Of a stretch of 64,000 nucleotides of DNA, positions 9,901 through 20,333 are shown piece after piece. The notes beneath the pieces are model-generated. The model saw only the letters and a list, made by a program, of their open reading frames with translations, did not search any database and was not told where the DNA came from. The position numbers and the translations under genes were made by a program. How positions within the stretch are numbered: position 1 is the first letter of the stretch; each line of letters starts with the position of its first letter. Source of the DNA: Raineyella fluvialis (lineage in GTDB: Bacteria > Actinomycetota > Actinomycetes > Propionibacteriales > Propionibacteriaceae); assembly GCF_009646095.1 (NCBI RefSeq), contig NZ_CP045725.1:372001-436000 (forward strand), given 5' to 3'.

Positions 9901-12565
9901 CTGGTCAAGGCCTCGATGATCGAGGTGATCAGGGTCCGCCGGAACTGACGACGGTGATCGGCCGCGGTCGTCGGCGGTAGCGGCGTCCAGAGGTCGCTGC
10001 TCGGAGGATCGTAGGCTCGTTCCCAGGTAGAGCCATCCGCGAGGGTCGTGATGCTCGGGCGTACGCCGCCCGGCGGCACCCCGAGCCCAACCAGCCGCTT
10101 CTCGAGGCTGGAGATCAGTCGTCCCCAGGCGAGTCCTTCACCTGCCGACTCCCATTCCTTGATGATAGCCAGTTCGTGGTCTCCAGCCACTTCCATGCTG
10201 GTCAGGGCATAGGCCTTGAAGAGCCTGTCGAAGTCCGGATCAGTGCGGAGCTCAGCCAGTCGACGGAGCTGGTCCTCGGTTGTCAATTCCTTGTAGGCGC
10301 CCGCACGCAGGAGATCGATGTCGGCGGACTTGGCGCCGGTGACCAGGTCCTCTCGGACGAGCTGGCGAATCAGGTCGTCGTAGTGGTCCTGGTTGAGCGT
10401 CATCGCTGTCCGAGCCGCACTGTCCCGGTCGTCAGCGAAGACGACCGTGCCCGGGTCGTCCGGTTCGACGGCAACGGTTCGCAGGACATGCTCCACCGCC
10501 AACTGAACGGTCCGTTTCGTGCCCTGGGCAGCAGGCTCGATCGGGCTGGACACCGTACCGTCGCCGGCCAGGTCGACCTGTCGTCTGGTCTGGTCGCAGT
10601 TCGGGCACTTGGGCGGCAGGGCCGTGCCCTTCCACGGCCCATTCTTCGTGTTGGCGTGCACGAGGGTGGCGGGCGAGGGCCAGTCGTGGCCTGGGGCAAC
10701 GAATCCCATTCTGGAGTCGTAACTGCCGGCGATGAAGGACCACGTGGTGTCCCTCGAGGAGTACTGGCCGGTGAGCACACTGCCTGGGCGGAACCAGCAG
10801 TAGTCCTCTGCCTTCTCGGCCCGGATGAAGCCACCCTCGCGCGCCTTTTCCGGGGGTGTCGATGAGAGCAACCACCCCTGACCGTCCGCGTTCTTCATGA
10901 TGTAGCCACCTAGGCTGACGTCACCGCACTCCTGGCAGAGCAGGACCTGGAACACGCGCCCCCCGCAGGGGCAGAAGTAGCGCGGCTCCGCGTACAACGT
11001 GCCGATCTTGGGCCGGCCGGCGAGAAACTCGTCGTCGATCTCGCTGCACGACGGATTACAGCAGGCCCAGATTCCCCGCGACGTTCGGGCAAACAGGTGT
11101 GCCCGGAACGGTATCTGGTCCTCGCCGGGGTCCGAGGCAAGCTGCTCGAGCAGGGTCTGCATCAGTTCGGGTTCGCTTGAACCGAACAAGACTTGCTCCA
11201 GTTTGCCGACACGGGTGGCGCGCGCTTGACCAGAGGTGCAGGCCGCTGCCAGAGCGCGGTCGATTCCTCGCACTTTTCGGCCCGCTTCGATATCGCGCCG
11301 GACGGCTACAGGGTCCAGCGGGAGGTCGGCGGAAACCTGGGCCGGCAGCCCCGGGACAATTGTGAACGAGTCCCGTGACACTCCGAAGAACCGCTCGAGG
11401 TACGTCAGATGGTCGCTGTCGGACCCGTCGTCCTCCTGGTCGGCGAGATCGGCCTCCAAGGATGCGCTGGTGCCGATTACCCGATACTGCGATGAGCTCG
11501 CCGACAGGCCCAGGCGATCCGCGAGGGCACGGATGATCATGGCCACCTCCGCGCCGGATGTCCCACGGTAGAGGTGCAGCTCATCCACCACCAGGGTGAA
11601 CACGTGGCTCGGATCGGCCTTGAGCCACGCCTTCGTCCGCGCAAAGAGTTCGTCCTCGCGCTGACGCATCAGCATCACATGCAACATGGAGTAGTTGGTG
11701 ACGAGGATGTCGGGCGGCGCCGTGATCATGTCCCAGCGGGTCGACATCTCGACCCGCCCGGGATCGGCGAACTGTGCCAAGAAGGCAGCGTCACCCTGGT
11801 TACGGAACAACTGGTAATCCGCCGCTTGACGCCGCAGCTCCGCGGCAGCCTCCGACACAGAATCCATGGAACGATTGCCCGGAATGTTCCCCTTCCCCGG
11901 CGTCGCTGATGTGTAGCGACCGAACCAGATCTCGGGTCCCCGAGATCCCAGATCGTTCGTAATGCCCGCCGCAGGCGAACGATCTGGTCCTCGACCAAGG
12001 CATTCATTGGGTAGAGGATCATCGTGCGCATGGCGTTGTCCGGGCTCTCCGGGCGCAATTGCCGCCAACGCGGCCTCTGCTCGACCTCCCACCACCGCTC
12101 GACACCATGTGGCCGCTGCCAGGTCCGGCCTTCGAGGAGTAGGCGACTCAAGACGGGCAACAGGAAAGCCTCAGTCTTACCGGAGCCCGTGCCAGAGGTG
12201 ACGATCGGGTTGTGGCGTCCACGGTCGGTTGCCGCGATCTGCCAGGAATCTGCTTGGTGCTGGCGCAGCTTGAATCCTTCTGGCGGGCTGCTGAACAGTG
12301 CCCGAGTAAGCAACCCTGTTTCCTGGTCCGTCAGGCCGGTAGCTCGGGCAATCGGCCCGATGGGCGCGGTGCTGTCGTACGGCAGGACCGGTTCCAACAG
12401 CAGTTCCTGAACGAGATCCGCTCCGTCATGCAGTAGAGCGCGACGCTCGCGGACCAGCGCTTCCGACCCCAAGTGCGCCTCGCTGTCCAGACTGCGCATC
12501 AATGCGTCCTGCAGTCCTCGACGCACTCCCACCGGATCCATCTGGCACCCCGCCCGTGTTCTCAT
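6904..12565 (-). CDS. DEAD/H-box helicase with DUF1998 (DrmA/DrmB-like fusion), two apparent frameshifts
   Basis: Three consecutive open segments join into one 1887-residue protein if one base is restored near 11952-11966 and one in the C-run at 9156-9160; both seams fall inside conserved motifs. The order is: Walker [12 protein letters not shown] (about 124-134), [36 protein letters not shown], DExH box DELHLYRG, helicase-C motifs [10 protein letters not shown] and QQRVGRAGR, a zinc ribbon (CKCGY, CPVCG), then a DUF1998-type end with NGAGYAVEL and [25 protein letters not shown] normally splits this architecture into DrmA (helicase) and DrmB (DUF1998). The role is probably ATP-driven DNA loading or translocation. 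It is the first gene of the left operon. ATG 12565 was chosen; ATG 12541 is equally possible. It may be an assembly-damaged intact gene or a true pseudogene. Confidence 0.8.
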
Positions 12566-12711
12566 GATTTTCTCAGGAGTCTAGGAGATGACGCTGACAG
12601 TTCTCAGTGCCACCGGGTCAATCATTCGGCCAACCGCATCATCCGAGTGGCTGACCCGGGCCGGACCCAGGCTCGGTAGGGTGCGAATATCGCCATCGTC
12701 AAAGGAGCGTC
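12566..12711. promoter_or_regulatory. Divergent control region between the two defence operons
   Basis: This 146-bp gap separates the starts of the minus-strand helicase-DUF1998 gene and the plus-strand drmD gene, so it must carry promoters for both operons unless transcription enters from elsewhere. An AAAGGAG ribosome site lies just before the drmD GTG. I could not identify convincing -35/-10 pairs or an operator by eye. Confidence 0.55.
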
Positions 12712-15636
12712 GTGCCCGTCCCAGCCCCACCCGTTCGGCCACCCATCGCCCCTGGCGTCACGGTGGTGGTCCGCGACGAGGAATGGCTGGTCACCTCCGT
12801 CGACGTGACCAACGACGGCCAGCTCCTGCACGTCCAGGGCCTCGGGGCGTTGGTGAAGGGCACCACGGCCAGCTTCTACGACTCGCTCGACGACATCCAA
12901 GTCCTCGACCCCGCGCAGGCGATGCTCACCCCGGATGCCTCCCCCGGGTACCGCCGCACCAAGCTCTGGCTCGAGGCCACGCTGCGCAAGACCCCGGTCC
13001 CGCTCAGCGACGACAAGCTCGTGGTCTCCACCCAGATGCTCGCCGACCCGCTCGCCTACCAGCAGTCCGCGGTGCGCAAGGCGCTCTCCCCCGACAACCT
13101 CCGCACCCGCATCCTGCTCGCCGACGCGGTCGGTCTGGGTAAGACGCTCGAGATCGGGATGATCCTGGCCGAGCTGGTCCGCCGCGGCCGCGGCGACCGG
13201 ATCCTCATCGTCTGCCCGCGCCACGTCCTGGAGCAGATGCAACACGAGATGTGGACCCGCTTCGCGCTGCCGTTCGTACGGCTCGACTCGGTCGGCGTGC
13301 AGCGGGTGAAGCAGAAGCTCCCCGCCACCCGCAACCCGTTCACCTTCTACCGGCGGGTCATCATCTCGATCGACACGCTGAAGCAGGACCGGTTCGCCAA
13401 CGACCTGCGCGGCCACCGCTGGGACGCCGTCGTCATCGACGAGTCGCACAACGTCACCAACTCCGCGACCCAGAACAACCGGCTGGCCCGCATCCTCGCC
13501 CCGAGCACCGACGCGCTCATCCTCGCCTCCGCGACCCCGCACAACGGCCGCGAGGAGTCGTTCGCCGAGCTGATCCGTCTGCTCGAGCCGACCGCGGTTA
13601 CCCCGGACGGCCGACTGCGCGAGGACGAGGTCAAACGCCTTGTCGTACGCCGCCACCGGCACAGCCCCGAGGTCGCCAACGTCGTCGGTGCCGACTGGGC
13701 CGAGCGCAAGGAGCCGCAGAACCTCCTCATCCCCGCCTCCGCGCAGGAGGACGCCGTCGCCGACGAGCTCGACCGCGTCTGGCTGCACCCGCAGGGATCC
13801 TCGCCCTACTCGGGCAAGGTCACCCAACTGTTCCCCTGGACGCTGGCCAAGGCGTTCCTGTCCTCCCCCGCCGCCCTGCGCGCGAGCATCCACAACCGGA
13901 TCCGCACGCTCCAGGCCCACCCCGCGCCGGACCAGCAGCGCGAACTTGACGCCCTGCACCGCCTCGACAAGCTCAACGACGCCTCGTACGCGACCGCGGG
14001 CGGCAAGTACGGCCGTCTCGTCTCCTACCTCCGCGCAATCGGGGTCGCCAAGGACTCCAGCACCCGCGCGGTCGTCTTCGCCGAGCGCGTCGACACGCTG
14101 CACTGGCTGCAACAACGACTCCGCAAGGAGTTCGGGATGGCCGAGGACCAGGTCACGGTGCTGCACGGCGGCCTGACCGACGTGGACCAGCAGGAGGTCG
14201 TCGAGTCGTTCAAGCAAGCCGGCTCCCCGATCAGGGTGCTGGTCACCGGCGACGTCGCCTCCGAGGGCGTCAACCTGCACAAGCAGTGCCACGAACTGAT
14301 CCACTACGACATCCCGTGGAGCCTGATCCGCCTCGAGCAGCGCAACGGCCGCATCGACCGCTACGGCCAGAAGGTCTCCCCGCAGATCACCACCCTGCTG
14401 CTGCAGCCCAGCTCCCAGACGTTCTCCGGGGATCTGGTCGTGCTGACCAAGCTGCTGGAGCGCGAGGAGCAGGCGCACAAGGCGCTCGGCGATGCCGCCT
14501 CCCTGATGGGCAAGTACTCCGTGGAGGCCGAGGAGGAGGAGATCCTCAAGGTCCTCGCCGGCCAGCAGGACCTCGACGAGGTCGTCGCCGACGTGGCCAC
14601 GGTGGCCAGCGGCGGCGGCCTGGCGGGGCTCCTCGCCCGGCTCAGCAAGGCACCCGCCCAGCCCACCGCCTCGGCCGCGAACCACCCGCGGACCCTGCTC
14701 TACACCAAGCAGGTCGACTTCCTGCGCGACGCCCTGCAGGAGGCGTTCCGTACGCCGGCCGCCCGGCCCCAGGCCAACGGGGTGGGCTGGAAGGAATACC
14801 CGCAGGACCGGATCGCCGAGTTCGCTCCCCCGGCCGACCTGCGCCAGCGCCTCGAGGTGCTGCCCGCCACCTACCTCTCCGACCGCAAGGTGCTCGAGGA
14901 CTTCAAGCTCGTCACCACGCCCACCCGCGGCCAGGAGGTGCTCGCCGAGGCCCTCGTCGACACCAGCTCGCATACGTCGTGGCCGGAGGCCCACTACCTC
15001 GGGCCGCTGCACCCGGTGCTGGACTGGGCCGCCGACCAGGCGCTGGCCTCGCTGTCGCGCAACGAGGTGTTCGCGCTCCGCGGAACCGTCGATGTCCCCA
15101 CGGTCCTGCTGCTGGGCACGCTCACCAACCGGCGTGGCCAGGTCGTCGCGGCCTCGTTCATGGCCGTCGAGTTCTATGACCCGGACAGCCCCCACGGCTT
15201 CGTCACTCCGTACGGCACCCCACAGGAGATGCTCGAGGCGGTGGGGCTGACCGGCTCGGCCAGTAACCCGGGCGCGCCTGCCGGGATCGACAAGCTGCAG
15301 GCGTTGATGCCCGCTGCGGTCCGCGACGGAGACGCGTACCTGGAGCAGGTCTTCGTGGCCGCGGCCGACAGCACCCAGCAGCGGGTCGATGACTGGGTGC
15401 AGCGCACCGATGCCTGGATGGACGCGTACGAGTCCGACGTGCTGATCAAGCGCTCCGAGGTGAAGCAGCGCCGGATCGGCGTGGCCGAGGAGAAGAAGCT
15501 GCTGGCCTCGATGGCCCCGGACCGGCAACTGCTGCGACCGCTGGCGATGATCCTGCCCGCCGACCATCCGGTCGCCGCTCCCCCTGCGGCACCCATGGCT
15601 ACTGGCCCCACCCTCTTCACCGGATCGGAGGCCTGA
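12712..15636 (+). CDS. drmD: DrmD-type SNF2 helicase (class 1 DISARM-like)
   Basis: This 974-residue SNF2/Swi2-type ATPase has Walker A in ADAVGLGKTLEI (about 138-149), a DESH Walker B box near 243, SATPHNG (motif III), GDVASEGVNLH (motif V) and QRNGRIDRYGQ (motif VI, about 543-553). Length and architecture fit DISARM DrmD. Family knowledge: class 1 DISARM pairs DrmD with the methyltransferase DrmMI. Here the methyltransferase starts three bases after the drmD stop, which supports the assignment strongly. The GTG start at 12712 is preceded by AAAGGAGCGTC. The protein is cytoplasmic. It probably remodels or translocates along DNA during recognition of unmodified phage DNA; this is inferred from the family. 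Confidence 0.88.
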   Translation: MPVPAPPVRPPIAPGVTVVVRDEEWLVTSVDVTNDGQLLHVQGLGALVKGTTASFYDSLDDIQVLDPAQAMLTPDASPGYRRTKLWLEATLRKTPVPLSDDKLVVSTQMLADPLAYQQSAVRKALSPDNLRTRILLADAVGLGKTLEIGMILAELVRRGRGDRILIVCPRHVLEQMQHEMWTRFALPFVRLDSVGVQRVKQKLPATRNPFTFYRRVIISIDTLKQDRFANDLRGHRWDAVVIDESHNVTNSATQNNRLARILAPSTDALILASATPHNGREESFAELIRLLEPTAVTPDGRLREDEVKRLVVRRHRHSPEVANVVGADWAERKEPQNLLIPASAQEDAVADELDRVWLHPQGSSPYSGKVTQLFPWTLAKAFLSSPAALRASIHNRIRTLQAHPAPDQQRELDALHRLDKLNDASYATAGGKYGRLVSYLRAIGVAKDSSTRAVVFAERVDTLHWLQQRLRKEFGMAEDQVTVLHGGLTDVDQQEVVESFKQAGSPIRVLVTGDVASEGVNLHKQCHELIHYDIPWSLIRLEQRNGRIDRYGQKVSPQITTLLLQPSSQTFSGDLVVLTKLLEREEQAHKALGDAASLMGKYSVEAEEEEILKVLAGQQDLDEVVADVATVASGGGLAGLLARLSKAPAQPTASAANHPRTLLYTKQVDFLRDALQEAFRTPAARPQANGVGWKEYPQDRIAEFAPPADLRQRLEVLPATYLSDRKVLEDFKLVTTPTRGQEVLAEALVDTSSHTSWPEAHYLGPLHPVLDWAADQALASLSRNEVFALRGTVDVPTVLLLGTLTNRRGQVVAASFMAVEFYDPDSPHGFVTPYGTPQEMLEAVGLTGSASNPGAPAGIDKLQALMPAAVRDGDAYLEQVFVAAADSTQQRVDDWVQRTDAWMDAYESDVLIKRSEVKQRRIGVAEEKKLLASMAPDRQLLRPLAMILPADHPVAAPPAAPMATGPTLFTGSEA

Positions 15637-15639
15637 GCC

Positions 15640-18600
15640 ATGGCGACCAGCGATGCCATCGTCGATGTCGAGGACTGGATCTCCGAGCACTTCTTCACCG
15701 CCGAAGCCAAGGGCGAGAGCTTCCAGCAGAAAGTCCTGATCCGGCGCAAGGAGTGGGAGGAACTCGACGGTCCGGACGGATCGCCACGGTCGAGGTTCAC
15801 GTCCTCCCGCAGCAAGCTTCTCGACGCGCTCACCGCGCTCTACACCGACGGGAACACCGACCCCGCGACCACCGCGCAGCGGATCACCGATCTCTACCGC
15901 GATCTGCGGACGATCCTCGGCTACGCCACCGGCGAGTTCCACATCGAACAGTCAGGACCGGTCCGCTTCTACAACACGCTTGGCGTGACGGCCGACGCAC
16001 CGTTCGTGATCATCGGCGCCAAGCCCGTTGATGCGCTCGACGAGCTGCTGCCCAAGGACCAGAAGACCCTGCTGTGCCCGTTCCCGATCAGCGAGAAGGA
16101 CGAGCTGACCTCGGTGTCGCGGACCCTGTCACACCTGTTCGTCCGCGAGGACGGGCCCCAGTTCGCCTTGGTGATGGCCGGGCGCTGGCTGGTCGTCGCC
16201 GAGCGCAGCCGCTGGCCCGAGGGCCGCTACCTGGCCGTCGACCTCCAGACGGTCGCCGACCGCAACGACGCCAAGCGCGGCGGTGAGATCGACAAGGCCC
16301 TGACCTGCCTGGCGGCCGACTCGTTGGCCCCGGACGCCGACGGCGCGATCTGGTGGACGAAGATCCTCGAGGAGTCGATCAAGCACACCGTCGGGGTCAG
16401 CCAGGACCTGCGCGAGGGCGTGCGGCTGTCGGTCGAGTTGATCGCCAACGACGTCGTGCAGCGCCGCAAGGCGAAGGGACTGCCCCACTGCCGGCCGACC
16501 AGGCCCAGCCGCTGGCCCGCCAGTCGCTGCGGTTCATCTACCGGCTCCTGTTCCTGTTGTACGCCGAGGCCTCCCCCGAGCTCGGCGTGCTGCCGGTCGG
16601 CGCACCGGAGTACCAGGACGGCTACAGCCTGGACCGGCTGCGCGACCTCACCCTGGTTGAGCTCGGCTCCCCGCACGCCCGCACCGGCACCCACCTGTAC
16701 GACTCGCTCGGCGTGCTGTTCCGGTTGGTCGACCAGGGCCACCACGCGCCAACCGCCGACGCCGATACGGACGAGGGGGCAGGCGCCCAGGGGTTGGAGT
16801 TCAACAGCCTGCGCGCCGACCTGTTCCTCCCGAAGGCGATCGAACACATCGGCGAGGTGAAGCTCGGCAACGCCGCCCTGCAGCAGGTGTTGCGCCACCT
16901 GCTGCTGAGCAAGGAGCAGAAGGGCAAGGACCGCGGCTTCATCTCCTACGTCGACCTCGGCATCAACCAGCTCGGCGCGGTCTACGAGGGGCTGATGTCC
17001 TACACCGGCTTCTTCGCCGAGACCGACCTGTACGAGGTGGCGAAGAACGCCAATGCGGAGAAGGGCTCGTGGGTGGTGCCGGTCGAGCGCGCCCACGACA
17101 TCGCCGAGTCGGACTTCGTCACGACCACCGATCCGATCACGGGCGAGACCAAGCCGGTGATGCACGACCGCGGCACGTTCGTCTTCCGGCTGTCCGGGCG
17201 GGAGCGCCAGCAGTCCGCGTCGTACTACTCCCCCGAGGTCATCACCCGGTTCGTCGTCTCCCAGGCACTGGAGGAGCTGCTCGACCAGGACGGGCAGCGT
17301 ACGCCGGCCCGCGACATCCTCGACCTGACCGTCTGCGAGCCAGCGCTCGGCTCCGGCGCGTTCGCGGTCGAGGCAGTGCGTCAGCTCGCCGAGCAGTACC
17401 TCAGCCGGCGGCAGGAGGAGCTGGGCGAGCGGATCGACCCCGACCAGTACCCACAGGAGCTGCAGAAGGTCAAGGCCTCGATCGCCCTGCACCAGATCTA
17501 CGGGGTGGACCTGAACACGCAGGCCGTCGAGTTCGCCGAGATCACGCTGTGGCTCGACTCCATGTCGAAGGACCTGCAGGCTCCGTGGTTCGGCCTCCAC
17601 CTGCGCCGCGGCAACTCCCTCATCGGCGCCCGGCACGCGGTGTACAGCCGCGACCAGATCACCTCCCGGGCCTGGCTGACCATACCTCCCACCGACATCC
17701 CGCTCACTGGGATCGCCGAGAAACTGCGCGACGACACCCGCGACATCGACCTTGGCAGCTGCATTCACCACTTCCTGCTTCCGGCAGACGACTGGGGCTC
17801 GACCGCAGAGGCCAAGGAAGCCAAGGAACTCGTCCCCGAGCGGGTCAAGCAGATCAAGGCATGGCGGAAGTCGATCACCCGGAAGCTGACGACCAAGCAG
17901 CTCAACGCTCTCGAGGAGATCGCCCACCAAGTCGAGGCACTGTGGATGCTCGCCTACCGGCGGCTGGTCGTGGCCGAGCAGGAGTCTCGCAGAAGCATCA
18001 AGCTCTGGGGCCTCGACGAGGAACTCCCTGGCTCCACTGTCACCCGCGAGCAGATTGAGGAATCCCTCGCCGACGAGGACGGCGCCTACCGGCGACTGCG
18101 CCGGGTGATGGACGCCTGGTGCGCCCTATGGTTCTGGCCGCTACACGGTAAGGAAGTCTGGACCGAGGACGATCGGCCAAAGATCGACCCGCCCAGCCTG
18201 GACGAGTGGATCGACGCACTGGGCCAGCTCGTCGGCTCCAACAAGCAGACTCGCCGCGCCGCCCAGCACGGCGCCGACATGCTGCGGCCCGACAACGCGT
18301 GGGCGACACTCGCGGCCCAAGAGGACTTCGAGATCAAGGGCGCGGGCGCCCGCCCGATCGCAGAGGTCAAGCAGCAGCACCCCTGGCTACAGGTATGCGA
18401 TGATGTCGCCGCCGAGCAGGGCTTCTTCCACTGGCACCTGGACTTCGCAACCATCTTCGGCTCCGGCGGCTTCGACCTGCAGGTCGGCAACCCGCCCTGG
18501 GTGCGGCCCCGCACGGATGTCGAGGCCCTGTTGGCGGAAGGTGACCCGTGGTGGCAACTCGCCCTGAAGCCCGGCGAGGCTGAGAAGCGAGCCCGCCGTG

Positions 18601-20333
18601 ACGCGACACTGGCACTCCCAGGCCTCCGCGACTTGGTCTTAGGTGCCACAACTGACACGGTCGTCTTGGCCGAGTACACCGGCTCAGTTGTCGACTATCC
18701 GACCTTGGCAGGTCTCCAGCCCGATCTCTACCGATGCTTCATGTCGCAAACGTGGGCACATTCGTCGATGACGGGGATCGTGGCGCTGGTTCATCCTGAG
18801 TCTCACTTCACAGATGAAAAGGCCGGACGGCTACGACGGGAGACCTACGCCCGACTTCGCCGTCACTGGCAGTTCATCAACGAACTCCTGCTCTACGAAA
18901 TTGATGACAAGCGCATTTACGGAGTTCACATTTATGGGACACCCCAGGGACAAGTGCAGTTCCTGTCAGCATCGTCTATTTTCCACCCTGACACCGTCGA
19001 GCGCTCGTTACACCACAGCGGCGAAGGGGAGCAGCCCGGTTTCAAGGACCCGAGTACCCGAACGTGGGACCTCCGACCGCACCGCTCACGCATCATCCAT
19101 GTCACAGAAGAGGTACTTGAGTCCTGGCACAAAGTCCTAGAGGAGAACGGGACTCCTATCGCGGAAACCCGCATGATTTCCACAGTAAACACCGCCGTCG
19201 CCGATGTGCTGACCCAACTCGCTCGAAATGACCGGATCGGATCGCTTGGCTTGGAGTTCTCCCGCGGTTGGGACGAGAGTATCGACCGCAGGAAGGGCCG
19301 CTTCGAGTCTCGCTGGGGAGCCCCGGACTCATGGCGTGAGGTGATTCTACAAGGTCCCCACCTGCACGTCGCAACGCCGTTCTTCAAGTCGCCCAACCCG
19401 ACAATGAGGAACAACCAAGACTGGTCGTTGACCGACTTGGAGACCCTCCCCCCAGAAGCGCTGCCCGTGACGGCGTACAAGCCTGCCGGGGACCCCGCTG
19501 GCTACGATGCCGAGTACACACAATGGAAATCAGGCCCAGCGCGTAACTTCTATCGCATTGCATGGCGCGAAATGGCAAAGAACAGCAACGAACGCACACT
19601 CATTTCCGCCATTATTCCACCTGGGCCCGCACACGTTCATGCGGTGAACACATTCAGGCCCACGGGAGCCCTCGAATTGGTTATAGCGCAAGGACTCGCC
19701 GCATCCCTAACTGCCGACTTGGCCGTTCGATCATCGGTCAAAGATCACATCAATGGCGGGGTAATCCGTCGACTTCCTAAGCCGCGCGAGGACTCCCCAG
19801 GCCTTCGTGCACTTCTGCTCCGCACGCTCCGTCTCAACTGCCTCACTGACGCGTACGCGGGCCTGTGGCGCGAGCTCTGGGATGACGCGTACGCCACCGA
19901 GGCATGGGCGGGCGGTGTGGAACGGCCCAACCGTCCGGCGTTGGGTGCTGCCGGGCCGGAGTGGTCGGTGTCCTCGCCACTGCGGATCGCCGAGGACCGG
20001 CGCAACGCGCTCGTGGAGATCGACGCCCTTGTCGCGCTGATGCTGGGCGTTACCGCCGACCAGCTCTGCACGGTTTACCGCACCCAGTTCGCGGTCCTCT
20101 ACGGCTACGACCACAACAAGTACCTCTACGACGCCAACGGCCGCGAAGTACCGAACTCGGTGCTCACCGTGTGGCGGAACAAGGGCAACCGGATCACCGC
20201 TGAGGAGCGCACCGCCACCAACCAAGCCGGGAACACTTACACGTACGAGTTGCCGTTCCGGGTGCTCGATCGTGAAGCCGACATGCGGCAGGCATATGCC
20301 GAGTTCGAGCGGCGGCTGGCAGAGCGTTCATGA
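15640..20333 (+). CDS. drmMI: DrmMI-type adenine DNA methyltransferase, one apparent frameshift near 16485
   Basis: A protein of 1564 residues results if one base is added to the C-run at 16483-16486, which joins two otherwise open segments inside GLP/PLPADQAQPLARQSL. N6-adenine methyltransferase motifs are present: motif I CEPALGSGAF (about 566), YGVDLN (about 620) and the catalytic NPPW (about 950, in DLQVGNPPWVRP). This is the Eco57I/PglX-like large methylase type found in DISARM as DrmMI, which marks host DNA as self. The next gene's ATG overlaps its stop (ATGA at 20330). Roughly 18600-19800 is visibly less GC-rich than the flanks and covers the expected target-recognition region, consistent with recombinational exchange of specificity. 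Confidence 0.85.

Noticed and set aside
12622-15942. Very long antisense open frame (about 1100 codons) opposite drmD
   Set aside because: It is a mirror of the strongly biased plus-strand codons, is low-complexity Gly/Val/Arg/Leu/Glu-rich, and has no family motif. DrmD on the plus strand has all SNF2 motifs.
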